Assembly (NCBI GenBank): GCA_000403255.2
Contig: KE159591.1
Coordinates: 331,823-395,822, forward strand
Source of the DNA: Lachnospiraceae bacterium 3-1
GTDB lineage: Bacteria > Bacillota > Clostridia > Lachnospirales > Lachnospiraceae
DNA length: 64,000 nucleotides
Reading direction: 5' to 3'
Position numbers and translations under genes: made by a program. Positions 37,318-46,311 of this stretch are shown here, piece after piece. A model generated the notes under the pieces. The model was given only the letters and a program-made list of their open reading frames with translations, ran no database searches and was not told the DNA's origin. How positions within the stretch are numbered: the first letter of the stretch is position 1; each line of letters starts with the position of its first letter.

Positions 37318-38130
37318 ATGATAAAAATAATCAAATATCATGTTTCGGTGGCGGCTGCGCTGATAAGGGAATCCATCCTGTCGCGGATGGAATATCCATT
37401 TATGCTGATCGGGCACGTACTTGCCAACTGTATCCAATGGGTGGTAGGATTTGCGACTATCAAGTTCGTGGTGGATTCCTTCGGAAGCATAGGAGGATGG
37501 GGATATGAGAGCTTGGCATTTCTGTATGGAATGTCCGTCTTAAGCCACGGGCTTGCAGTGGTACTCTTCATCCAGACATGGTACATGGCGCACTGCGTAG
37601 TTGAGGGGGAATATGACATGTTTTTATTGCGGCCTATGGGAGTGCTTTTCCAGTTTTTGTTTGAGGATTTTAACTTAATCGGCATTACCGACATGATTCC
37701 CGGGCTGATGGTATTCTTTTATGGCTGTTCGAAGGTACATATGACGGTAAGCTTCACGAATGTCTGTATGATTCTGTTTACCCTGATTGGGGGAACGCTG
37801 ATTCGGGGCGCAGTCTGGATATTTTGCGGTTCGTTGTCTTTCTGGACGAAGAGTACGGCGAATTTTACCGACATGGTCGGGGCTCTCTTTGAGCGGGTGT
37901 CTATGTACCCTCTTACAATATATCCGAAATGGGCGCAAATATTGTTTACCTTCTTCCTGCCTTTGGCATGGATTACCTTTTATCCCGTAAAGGGAATTTT
38001 GGGAATGGAGGGAAGCGTCATCCCGGCGCCTATGGCAGCTATCAGCCTGGCAGTGGGCGTGGTTATGTTTGCGCTAAGCTGCGGCCTATTCCGCATTGGG
38101 ATGTACAGATATGAAAGTGCAGGAAGCTAA
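37318..38130 (+). CDS. ABC-2 type transporter permease, second subunit
   Basis: A 270-residue membrane protein with six hydrophobic segments, related to the previous permease (RESILSRMEYPFMLIGHVLANC; GEYDMFLLRPMGVLFQFLFEDFNLIG). An AAGGAGG site precedes it within the end of the previous gene. The part encoded by 37559-37825 is repeated at 39221-39485 after the ATPase gene. The two permeases probably form a heterodimer with the ATPase at 38241. Confidence 0.87.
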   Translation: MIKIIKYHVSVAAALIRESILSRMEYPFMLIGHVLANCIQWVVGFATIKFVVDSFGSIGGWGYESLAFLYGMSVLSHGLAVVLFIQTWYMAHCVVEGEYDMFLLRPMGVLFQFLFEDFNLIGITDMIPGLMVFFYGCSKVHMTVSFTNVCMILFTLIGGTLIRGAVWIFCGSLSFWTKSTANFTDMVGALFERVSMYPLTIYPKWAQILFTFFLPLAWITFYPVKGILGMEGSVIPAPMAAISLAVGVVMFALSCGLFRIGMYRYESAGS

Positions 38131-38240
38131 TGCTGCCATAATCACTCTGGGATAAACCATGGTTGCCGATGCCACATTGCTTTGCTCCAGGCGGCATAAG
38201 ATGGCGCTATAATATTTTGTAGAAAACAGGAGGATATTCC

Positions 38241-39266
38241 ATGGACATTATCAAAGTCAGCCATTTAGTGAAAGAATATAAAAAAATAAAAAAAGAGATG
38301 GGGCTGAAAGGGGCGGTGAAAAATCTTTTCGTACAGGATGCGGAATATGTCAGGGCAGTGGATGATATCTCCTTTGAGATTGAAAAAGGGGATATTGTAG
38401 CCTATATCGGCCCCAATGGCGCTGGAAAGAGCACCACGGTGAAAATGCTCTCCGGCATTATGCGGCCTACCAGTGGTGAGATACTGATTAATGGTATTTC
38501 GCCGCAGAAGGAACGCAAGCGGGTGGTAAAGAATCTTGGCGTTGTATTTGGGCAGCGCAGCCAACTGAATTGGAATCTGCGCTTAGGTGAAACGTTTGAA
38601 CTGCTGAAGCGTATTTATCAAATTGATGGTGCGCTCTATGAAAAGAACATAAAGATGTTAGATGAAATTTTCCAGTTCCGTGATTTCATAGATACCCCGG
38701 TGCGCCAGCTTTCCTTAGGGCAGCGGATGCGGGGCGATTTGGCTGCTGCTATGCTCCATTCCCCTGAAATTCTCTTTCTTGACGAGCCCACCATAGGCCT
38801 TGACGTGGAAGCAAAATATTCCGTCCGGAAATTTATTAAGGAAATCAATGCACGCAGTAAGACGACAATCATTCTTACAACTCATGATTTGGGTGATGTC
38901 CAAGAACTTTGCAGGCGGCTTATCATTATCAATGATGGAAAGATTATAGAGGACGGCTCGCTGGATGAGCTGGTGGACAGGATTGCCCCATACCGGCAAC
39001 TAGTGATTGATTTTTACCATCCCATTACTGTTGCGCATCCAAAGGCAGAGTTGGTTTCTGTGGAGGAAGCCAGGGCCGTCTATAAATTTAGGAAGGACGA
39101 AATCACGGCTGCCCAGTTGATTGAGGATATTTCCCATACTGCGCCTATCAAAGAAGTGGGGCTTCGGGAGGCGAAGATTGATGACATTATAAGGACGGCC
39201 TACCGGGGCAGCGCTCAAGATGGTACTCTTCATACAGACATGGTACATGGCGCACTGCGTAATTGA
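38241..39266 (+). CDS. ABC-2 type transporter ATP-binding protein with an altered C-terminus
   Basis: A 341-residue ATPase with Walker A GPNGAGKST, signature LSLGQRMRGDLAAAML, Walker B ILFLDEPTIGLD and H-loop ILTTHDLGD. It follows the second permease by 110 bp with an AGGAGG site. The natural family ending around IDDIIRTAYRGS is followed by about 17 residues (DGTLHTDMVHGALRN at the very end) that are encoded by the start of a duplicated permease fragment read in another frame. The core is intact, so it may still work with its foreign tail. Confidence 0.9.
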   Translation: MDIIKVSHLVKEYKKIKKEMGLKGAVKNLFVQDAEYVRAVDDISFEIEKGDIVAYIGPNGAGKSTTVKMLSGIMRPTSGEILINGISPQKERKRVVKNLGVVFGQRSQLNWNLRLGETFELLKRIYQIDGALYEKNIKMLDEIFQFRDFIDTPVRQLSLGQRMRGDLAAAMLHSPEILFLDEPTIGLDVEAKYSVRKFIKEINARSKTTIILTTHDLGDVQELCRRLIIINDGKIIEDGSLDELVDRIAPYRQLVIDFYHPITVAHPKAELVSVEEARAVYKFRKDEITAAQLIEDISHTAPIKEVGLREAKIDDIIRTAYRGSAQDGTLHTDMVHGALRN

Positions 39267-39485
39267 GGGTAATATGACATATTTTTATTGCGGCCTATGG
39301 GAGTGCTTTTCCAGTTTTTGTTTGAGGATTTTAACTTAATCGGCATTACCGACATAATTCCCGGGCTGATGGTATTCTTTTATGGCTGTTCAAAGGTACA
39401 TATAACGGTAAGCTTCACGAATGTCTGTATGATTCTGTTTACCTTGATTGGGGGAACGCTGATTGGAGATGCAATCTGGATATTT
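39221..39485 (+). repeat. Partial duplication of the second ABC-2 permease gene
   Basis: About 265 bp, matching 37559-37825 with roughly 15 substitutions and one single-base deletion. The copy begins inside the 3' end of the ATPase gene and ends abruptly at 39485. An 82-codon frame within it (39288-39536) encodes an internal permease piece with no start context, so it is a relic. The copies are in direct orientation about 1.66 kb apart. Confidence 0.92.
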
Positions 39486-39561
39486 CGTTTTCCGGTAAAT
39501 ACAGGTATCCTGACAAGTTCAGTCTATTGGCTATAGCTGTTACGTTATAGCCTTCAGGGAG

Positions 39562-39681
39562 CTATTCTGCCAGTGTCAGATGATTAAGTCCATCAAGGTC
39601 TGAAACTTTGGTGAAATGTATATTCCATAAGGCTAATTTAATTTCCGAAGTAAGGCTAAGTTTTTCAATATATTGCTCCAT
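39562..39681 (-). CDS. Possible 39-residue peptide or gene fragment
   Basis: The minus strand has a good site, AAGGGAGCAGGAC, before ATG at 39681 and the reading MEQYIEKLSLTSEIKLALWN, ending ...LTLAE-stop. The frame after the stop (LPEGYNVTAIA) could be continued coding, so it may be a truncated gene. No family is recognised. It lies between the permease duplication and the group II intron relic. Confidence 0.3.
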   Translation of the reverse strand: MEQYIEKLSLTSEIKLALWNIHFTKVSDLDGLNHLTLAE

Positions 39682-39785
39682 GTCCTGCTCCCTTCGTATT
39701 TATTAAATTACATTTGTTACAGTATAGCGCTTTTTCCTTACAGCATAAAGAAATGCAGCTAGAATAATTTGAAATAACACATAAG

Positions 39786-40641
39786 ATCGGATAGGAGAGA
39801 TTTTAACCTCCCCTCCACACCACGTAGCGTACCGTTCGGTACTACGCAGTTCGATAGTCTACCCGGACTTTCAGATAGTGGGCTGACATAGATGGACATC
39901 CAAGTCTGTCCACTTCATGCAGTCGTCGGCGTATCGTACGAATTTATGCCCTTTCCGTTCCAGTTCCCTGTCCACCACTGTTGGTACTCCTAATTTCCTG
40001 AATTTCCCTTTCTCCTCCTTGGGTGTCTCTACCCTGCGGACTGGGTTCGGTTTGTATTTTCCGCCCCGTATCTGCTCGACCAGTTCGGTTTGGTGTTCTT
40101 TCAGGTAAGGCAGAAGTTCATCCACCTGCATCCCATCTATTCCTCCAGCCCCTTTATTCGCCTTTACTTTCTTATAAGCGGTATTCAGATTGTCGCTCTA
40201 AGGATTGTGTCGAGCAAGCTGTCCGCCCAAAAATCCGTGTTGGCGCCATTGTCCCCGGTCATCCATTCATGGGCGTACACTCCTGTTCCCCTTCCCTGTT
40301 CCGCAGGTACCTCTCGCTGGTAGTCTTCTATATGAAGTTGTCTGTACTTAATTCCATGTTTGGTTTCCATCTGGGATTCGCACCTCCTATTGTTCCCCCT
40401 TCCCCCATGTCTTATGCCACAGGGTATTGTAATATAGTTTCTTCTGACTTCTCACGATAAACCTTTTTCAACCGTGACCGTGAATGTTTTATCACCTCTC
40501 CACGTCCGTGAGACCTCCTCGGGTACTCACACGTTCTTTCACACTTATACCTGCCCCCGTCTACGGCTGGCGTTCCGTGCAGTTATTGGACTTTAGTTTG
40601 TTAAGCAACCTCATTCACGCTTCACAGTCTATCTGGACAAC
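39786..40641 (-). mobile_element. Degenerate group II intron
   Basis: On the minus strand the 5' end resembles group II introns (GTTGTCCAGATAGACTGT at 40641, comparable to the usual GTGCGCCCAGATAGGGTGT). The 3' end has a domain V-like hairpin (GCGTAGTACCGAACGGTACGC, 39809-39829 region) and ends CTATCCGAT at 39786. Only 856 bp remain against about 2 kb for a complete element, because most of the encoded reverse transcriptase is deleted. It cannot be mobile by itself. The gene it entered is not identifiable. Confidence 0.7.
39871..40370 (-). pseudogene. Group II intron reverse transcriptase/maturase remnant
   Basis: The N-terminal part reads METKHGIKYRQLHIEDYQ...TDFWADSLLDTIL, then after a frameshift NLNTAYKKVKANKGAGGIDG, MQVDELLPYLKEHQTEL and KYKPNPVRRVETPKEEKGKF. 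Then VPTVVDR is joined directly to ELERKGHKFVRYADD: the segment of over 100 residues that normally lies between them in LtrA-type enzymes is missing. The polymerase YADD motif survives but no maturase or endonuclease domain follows. Confidence 0.8.
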
Positions 40642-40722
40642 TTTTACAGGCCAGTGCTTTGCCTCCGACTTCCTTCAAATTATAATAATTTATATTATAG
40701 CATTTTCCATCAGATGCAAAAA

Positions 40723-42309
40723 TCACAAATTAGCAAATGTTATTGTTTCTTTTTCTAATTCGGCAGCAACCTTATGATTTACGTCCATACGGTTCGTGAT
40801 TTCTGCCATATCTGTTACCAAATGCTGTGTACTTCCTGCAACGCCGGAAATACCCAAAGCCCCGCTATTAATTGCTTTTGTAATCATTTCTATAGATGCC
40901 ACAATTTCTGCCATGGAGGACTTTAGACGGTCGGTATTGTCATTAAATGCAGCCATAGACCGGCGAATAAAGGCGGCATCGTTTTGGTATTGCTGTCCAC
41001 ACTCAACAAAAGAAAGAAATTCTTTTAAAATAGATTCCTCAATATAATTCACAAGATTTTGGGAACTTTCAGAGAGATTGTATACAGCACGGGTTACAGT
41101 AGTATTAACTTCTTGAATACGATTTGCAGTTTCACTACTGGAGGCTGCAAGCTGACGAATCTCTTCTGCAACTACGGCAAAGCCTTTTCCTGCTTCTCCA
41201 GCTCTCGCCGCTTCAACAGAAGCATTTAAGGCAATCAAGTTCGTTTGCGAAGAGATTGCTAAGATATCATGGGTAAGGCTGTTTACCTGATCCACGCTGC
41301 GGCTTCCTCCAATGGCTTCATTTAGGACATCTAAAATTTCTTTTATTTTGGTATTGGTATTATTCAGGCTTTCTTGGGCGGATTGCCCCATTTCCTCAGC
41401 CCGAGTGTTCATTTCGTTGCAATAGGCAGTGATTGTTCCGCATTCTTCAGCCATATTTTCTGCATCCTGCCGTACATCCTTGGCATTTTGATTGATATGG
41501 GAAGCATTGCTTGCCACTTCCTGAATTGTTGCCGACAGTTCTTGGGCAAGAGCAGATAAATCCATTGCGCTTTCACTGGAAGTATGTGTCCGTGACAAAA
41601 CCTCTTCCACCACGCTGCTGATACGCCCAGAACATCCTCGCAGGGTTTCCAAAATATTTTTAATCGGTTTGACGACGGATCTTAGGATAAGGGAAATTGT
41701 AATGAATACAAGTACAATACAGGCAAGGGTAGACACACTATTTGTAATCATAGAGCTAAGATAAACAGAAGAAAGCTGTTCTCTTGCCTGAGTTGTCCGA
41801 CTGCTGATGGAACTGTCCAAAACAGCGATACTGTTTTCAACTGCGGTGTTGAAGGTTGCCACGTCCCCATTGGCACAGGCATAAGCATCCTGTGTTTTTC
41901 CAGATGCACTAGCGCATACAAGAAAAACAAGTGAATGCTTTAATGAATCATAGTCAGAAAGCAAAGCATCATAAGTTTCTCTGTCATCATCGGTAATATA
42001 GATTTCATATTTTGCCAACATATCGTCCAAAATTTTTTCTTCTTCTTTTATATCGTTGACAAGGGTAATCATTGTACCATAATCTGTCGCTACAATATGG
42101 GATAACGCCAATTTATGTATATTCATAACGGACTGGTGGAGCTTTGCCAACTGGGTTCTTCCTTCCATATAATTATCCGCAATATTGGCGGCATTGTCAT
42201 TGACGTTTTTAATATTAGAAACTGCAAGGAGATTTGATATAAGCGCTACAATTCCAAGCAGGGCAATGGGCAATATTAAGCGATATTTGATGTTCCATTT
42301 TTTCTTCAT
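40723..42309 (-). CDS. Methyl-accepting chemotaxis protein
   Basis: About 528 residues from the ATG at 42309, behind GGAGG; the longer reading starts at a TTG. TM1 is at about residues 7-27, an extracellular four-helix-type sensor at 30-190, TM2 at about 192-212, then HAMP ([10 protein letters not shown]) and a signalling domain with the hairpin [22 protein letters not shown]. It transmits ligand state to CheA/CheW. It lies 37 bp after a sugar-binding-protein gene, suggesting that the receptor senses sugars through that protein, which is inference. It fits with the flagellar genes elsewhere in the window. Confidence 0.93.
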   Translation of the reverse strand: MKKKWNIKYRLILPIALLGIVALISNLLAVSNIKNVNDNAANIADNYMEGRTQLAKLHQSVMNIHKLALSHIVATDYGTMITLVNDIKEEEKILDDMLAKYEIYITDDDRETYDALLSDYDSLKHSLVFLVCASASGKTQDAYACANGDVATFNTAVENSIAVLDSSISSRTTQAREQLSSVYLSSMITNSVSTLACIVLVFITISLILRSVVKPIKNILETLRGCSGRISSVVEEVLSRTHTSSESAMDLSALAQELSATIQEVASNASHINQNAKDVRQDAENMAEECGTITAYCNEMNTRAEEMGQSAQESLNNTNTKIKEILDVLNEAIGGSRSVDQVNSLTHDILAISSQTNLIALNASVEAARAGEAGKGFAVVAEEIRQLAASSSETANRIQEVNTTVTRAVYNLSESSQNLVNYIEESILKEFLSFVECGQQYQNDAAFIRRSMAAFNDNTDRLKSSMAEIVASIEMITKAINSGALGISGVAGSTQHLVTDMAEITNRMDVNHKVAAELEKETITFANL

Positions 42310-42345
42310 AATCCCTATATCCTCCAAACAAAATAGATGTATTCT

Positions 42346-43634
42346 CTATGGTGCAGTAATCCCTTCCACCATGGTATCAAGCTGTTCCTGCAATTCTTTT
42401 CCTCCAGGATTTCCTGCAGCCATGTTCGTGGCAAATAATGATACCGGATCCCAAAAGCCTCCGCCGATACGCTGTAGACAAGAGAATTCCGACTGTTCAA
42501 TCAAAGCGGTAATGGCAGGGGAATCCTCCACGCTTATGGATGCTGCCGCGTTTTTGTTTGCAGGCCCCTGACCACGCATTTCAAAACGAAGCTGCTGATT
42601 TTTTTCATTGGAAATCCATTCTGCCAATCGGGATGCCCATTCATGCTGTTTCGAATAAGCATTAACTCCGATTAACTTATAGCCAGAAAAAGAAGCCATT
42701 TGAATTTGCTGGTTTGCGCAGGTATAGGTAGGAAGCTTGGCAGCGCCATAATTTTCCCCCAGAGCATCTTTCATTGCAACTGCATTCCATACACCACTGA
42801 CCCCAGCAATGACAGAGCCATCCTGAATTCCTGTAAGAAAACCAGACTCTTCTGTGCTTAAAAAGCCGGGCTGCTGGCAATAGAAAGCATGGCGTTAGCA
42901 ACATCTACCCCTTTGATCTCTCCGTCTGTTCCGTTCCAAGTACAATAATTGGTAATTCCATCATCGTTTAGCCCGACTTCCAAGCCAGTATTGCCAAAGA
43001 AAGCGTATACATACCACCCAGAAGACCAGTCCATGGTAACTTTCTTTTGATTTTCTGCTGCAATCTGCAGGATACGGTCAAAGGTTTTTATATCCTCCTG
43101 ATTGAAATACTGCTTATTATAATAAAGGAAATACCCGTTGTCTGCTGTTAAAGGATACGCATACAAAACATCTGCAACGGAAGCAGCTTCTATGGCGCCA
43201 GGCAAATTTTCTGATTTGAGTTGGTCCGCATTTTCTATCGGATCTAAAGCCCCTGCTGCTACAAGGGCATTTAACTGATCATCGGCGAAGGCAAAGACGT
43301 CGGCTCCAACCTCCAAATCTGCCATTAAAGCATCCTTGCAGCCAGCTTCGCTTTGGGCGGCAAATGTAATATTGAAATTTGCCTGTCCTTTGTATTCTTC
43401 CTGAAAGCCTTCGATAATTTGCTGTAACAGCGCCTCGTCTTCCTCGGCGCCCCAAACAACCAGCTCCACATCCTTGTCCTCTTCTGATGCTTTTGCCTCA
43501 TCTTCGTTTTTATTACCCCTTTGCGATGCAGTGTCGGTGTGTTCCATCTTGTCTTTTTCTTTTGCTCCAGCACACCCAAACAACACGGCAGCCATAACAA
43601 TCGTTACCAAAAACATGCCTATTCTTTTGCTCAT
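42346..43634 (-). pseudogene. MalE-type sugar-binding lipoprotein broken by a frameshift
   Basis: A lipoprotein signal with lipobox FGCAG (MAAVLFGCAGAKEK) starts from ATG 43634. The binding-protein fold runs to ...ANAMLSIASSPAF-stop at 42858. The next frame continues GFLSTEESGFLTGIQDGSVIAG, then ...GVWNAVAMKDALGENYG to 42346. Restoring one base in the GCCCGGCTTTTTAAGC run (about 42858-42872) joins both into a normal ~430-residue protein. It may be a real inactivation, a phase-variable homopolymer or a sequence error. There are no permease genes beside it; it lies between the GH13 enzyme and the chemoreceptor. Confidence 0.85.
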
Positions 43635-43842
43635 AATGTTTAAACCTCGCATTCTGTTATTTTTTATTAGCATTATTATAAGCGAAATGTTCATAAGACA
43701 ATATTAGAATTTATTTCTGATGATATTATATCGGCTTACCAATTTTTATTCAATATTTTTCCAGTTTTTTTGTTTGAATTTTGTAACAATTCAGAACCAA
43801 ATTGTCTCTCTATCAAAATGATCGATTTTCAAACATAATTTT

Positions 43843-43880
43843 AGCCAGAACGGAACTCTTTATGGGTTCTCATTCTGGCT
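43843..43880 (-). terminator. Hairpin after the GH13 gene
   Basis: Minus-strand AGCCAGAA ... TTCTGGCT with a further inner GAGAAC/GTTCC pairing, 6 bp after the GH13 stop codon. The following sequence is AAAATTATG without a U run, so it may be an attenuator or processing structure rather than a true terminator. Confidence 0.4.
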
Positions 43881-43886
43881 TTCTCT

Positions 43887-45992
43887 TTAAAACTTCCCAA
43901 TATTCCTTAAAATCACTGCACAGTTGGGCGGCAAAGTAATCTTAATACGTCCATTATGCACTTCATAAATCTCCGGTTCCAGAGAATAAGACTCTGGCGT
44001 GGTAAACATAATCCGCTCCATTCTGGTTTCGCGATCCATGCCTGCCGGCCACACTCTCCATTCCATCCCTCGCTCCACATAATCATTATTAATAATAATA
44101 ACAAATTGTTGTAAGTGATTAAAGCGTCCATAACACATCACCTGATAATCCCCACCCAAAAATTTCAGGGAACCAGTACGCAATGCCTCATACCGCCTGT
44201 GAATCCGTATAATATCCCGATGGAAGCTCAATAATTCCTGATCTTCTTTTCCCCAGGGAAATGTCCGGCGGTTATCTGGATCGGTAAATCCTACAACACC
44301 TACCTCATCTCCATAATAAATCGTAGGCGCTCCTGGCCATGTCATCTGCACTACCACAGCCTCTTTCATAACACCCTTATTGACATCCTCCCCAGCCGCT
44401 GCATTCCCCAATTGTTCCACCCGGCCCACCTTGTGGTTGGTACGGGTCAAAAATCTGGAATGATCATGGTTAGACAGCTCATTCATTGCACATTGCAAGG
44501 AAGGGGTTAAAAAACGCGTCATATAATACTTCATTGCGCCTTCAAAATTCTGGAAATTTCCCAGCATATCCTGTCTGTAACCGTCGCTGTGCTTTTCCAT
44601 TCCTGTTAAAAACCAGGTCAGCGGTTCCATAAATGCATCGTAATTCATTACTGTATCCCACTGGTCTCCATGCAGCCACTCCACAGGATCTCCGTAATGT
44701 TCTGCCAGCACAATCGCATCAGGATTAGCTTCTTTCACCGCTTGTCGAAAATCTCGCCAAAATTGATGGTTAAATTCCACAGAATGTCCCAAATCAGCCG
44801 CTACATCCAGACGCCAGCCATCTGCATTGTAAGGAGGTGATACCCATTTTCTGCCAATATCCAGAATATAGTCATAAAGTTCTTTTGATCCTTCATAATT
44901 CAGCTTGGGCAGTGTATCATGTCCCCACCATCCGTCATATGACTTATTATAGGGCCAGCAATTTTGATCATGAAACTCAAAAAAACTACGATAAGGGCTG
45001 TCAGCCGATATATAGGCTCCAGTGGCATATCCCACTTCTTTTTCATAAATCAGCTCTCGGTCTAACCATTTGTTAAAGGAACCGCAATGATTAAATACAC
45101 CGTCCAAAATCACCCGCATTCCACGCCTATGTGCTTCTTCCACCAGTCGGGCGAACAATTCATTGCTTGCCTCCAGGTTTGTCATATCTGAAACGCGCTT
45201 AATGTATCTGGTAGCCTTTGTATTATCTGTTTCCCCTTCCTTCAGTTCCTCTCCGCCATCTTCTATAATTACCCCATAATGAGGATCAATATAGTCATAA
45301 TCTTGTATATCGTATTTGTGATTGGAGGGAGATACAAACAAAGGATTAAAATATAATACCTCAACCCCAAGGTCTTGCAAATAATCCATCTTCTTTAAGA
45401 CACCTGCCAAATCCCCGCCATAAAATTCCCCTACGCCGAAATTTGCAGGACACTGCTCCCAATTATCTACATGCTGGCTATAAACCTTAATGTAATAATA
45501 CTCATTGTTTTTCACATCATTCGATGGATCTCCATTGTAAAACCGATCCACCAATATCTGGTACATAACTGCCCCTTTCGCCCAGTCCGGTGTAGAAAAT
45601 CCTGGCACAATGGCAAAGGAATACTCTGGCCGCACCTGAGGCGTAACCCCCATACGGTCATAATAGCAATGCAGCATGCCGCTTGCAATCTCAAAGTAAT
45701 AACGATATTCTGCTGTTTTCAATTGCACCTTCACCCGATAAAAATCAAACGGTCCCCGGGTCTTATGTTTCTCCATAGGAATTTTCCCTTGTCCGTTACA
45801 CAACCATACAATATCTACATTGTTCTTGGCTGTGCGGAACGTAAGAGTAACCTCTTCATTCTCACCAGGCTCTGGCGGATTCCTATAATCCTTTGTCCCA
45901 TCCGAAAATAGTGCATGCTTGTGCAGCAAAGGACGCATCTGCATCATATACTGCTGTCTCTGGTTTAATTCATAAATAGAATATTTGCTCAT
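43887..45992 (-). CDS. Glycoside hydrolase family 13 alpha-glucan enzyme (neopullulanase/cyclomaltodextrinase-like)
   Basis: A 701-residue enzyme with an N-terminal beta domain (about 1-125; CBM34-like) followed by the GH13 barrel. Conserved regions are DGVFNH (297-302), DGWRLDVA with nucleophile D396, LAEHYG with acid/base E431 and LSNHDHSRF with D510. No signal peptide, so it acts inside the cell on maltodextrins, probably splitting alpha-1,4 and some alpha-1,6 bonds. It has its own promoter and is upstream of a maltose-type binding protein and chemoreceptor. Confidence 0.92.
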   Translation of the reverse strand: MSKYSIYELNQRQQYMMQMRPLLHKHALFSDGTKDYRNPPEPGENEEVTLTFRTAKNNVDIVWLCNGQGKIPMEKHKTRGPFDFYRVKVQLKTAEYRYYFEIASGMLHCYYDRMGVTPQVRPEYSFAIVPGFSTPDWAKGAVMYQILVDRFYNGDPSNDVKNNEYYYIKVYSQHVDNWEQCPANFGVGEFYGGDLAGVLKKMDYLQDLGVEVLYFNPLFVSPSNHKYDIQDYDYIDPHYGVIIEDGGEELKEGETDNTKATRYIKRVSDMTNLEASNELFARLVEEAHRRGMRVILDGVFNHCGSFNKWLDRELIYEKEVGYATGAYISADSPYRSFFEFHDQNCWPYNKSYDGWWGHDTLPKLNYEGSKELYDYILDIGRKWVSPPYNADGWRLDVAADLGHSVEFNHQFWRDFRQAVKEANPDAIVLAEHYGDPVEWLHGDQWDTVMNYDAFMEPLTWFLTGMEKHSDGYRQDMLGNFQNFEGAMKYYMTRFLTPSLQCAMNELSNHDHSRFLTRTNHKVGRVEQLGNAAAGEDVNKGVMKEAVVVQMTWPGAPTIYYGDEVGVVGFTDPDNRRTFPWGKEDQELLSFHRDIIRIHRRYEALRTGSLKFLGGDYQVMCYGRFNHLQQFVIIINNDYVERGMEWRVWPAGMDRETRMERIMFTTPESYSLEPEIYEVHNGRIKITLPPNCAVILRNIGKF

Positions 45993-46049
45993 TCCTTATA
46001 ACCTCTTTATCAGCTTAATCCGTCGATTGAAAACTAATACTTTATTCCT

Positions 46050-46078
46050 ATTTTATCCTATACATTCTCAGAAAGCAA
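46050..46078 (-). promoter_or_regulatory. Promoter of the GH13 gene
   Basis: Minus-strand TTGCTT (46078-46073), 17-bp spacer, TAAAAT (46055-46050), about 55 bp before the start. It lies just after the ftsH terminator. The rest of 46119-46311 shows no other feature. Confidence 0.6.
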
Positions 46079-46088
46079 CCATATAATG

Positions 46089-46118
46089 TAAAAAGGCAGC
46101 TTGGAAAGCTGCCTTTTT
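46089..46118 (-). terminator. Rho-independent terminator of the ftsH transcript
   Basis: Minus-strand GGCAGCTT-TCC-AAGCTGCC stem with TTTTT following. It lies about 195 bp after the ftsH stop codon and before the GH13 promoter. The flanking AAAAA on the other side gives it bidirectional potential. Confidence 0.88.
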
Positions 46119-46311
46119 AGGAGAAGGTATTTTTACTATGGGGTATAGCAAAAACTATATAATGTATTGGGGGGTTTTTACGTTAATTATAATACCATAG
46201 ATTTCCCAATAAGTGTGCACAAACTTCAAAAAAAAATGCAGCCTTTTTCTATACGATTTATACAGTACCTTTTTCCTGTTTCCTGGAAACTCAATAGTGA
46301 TTTTGCACAAT

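Noticed and set aside
36523-38130. Bacteriocin or lantibiotic export system
   Set aside because: No precursor peptide, modification or immunity gene was found around the ABC-2 transporter.
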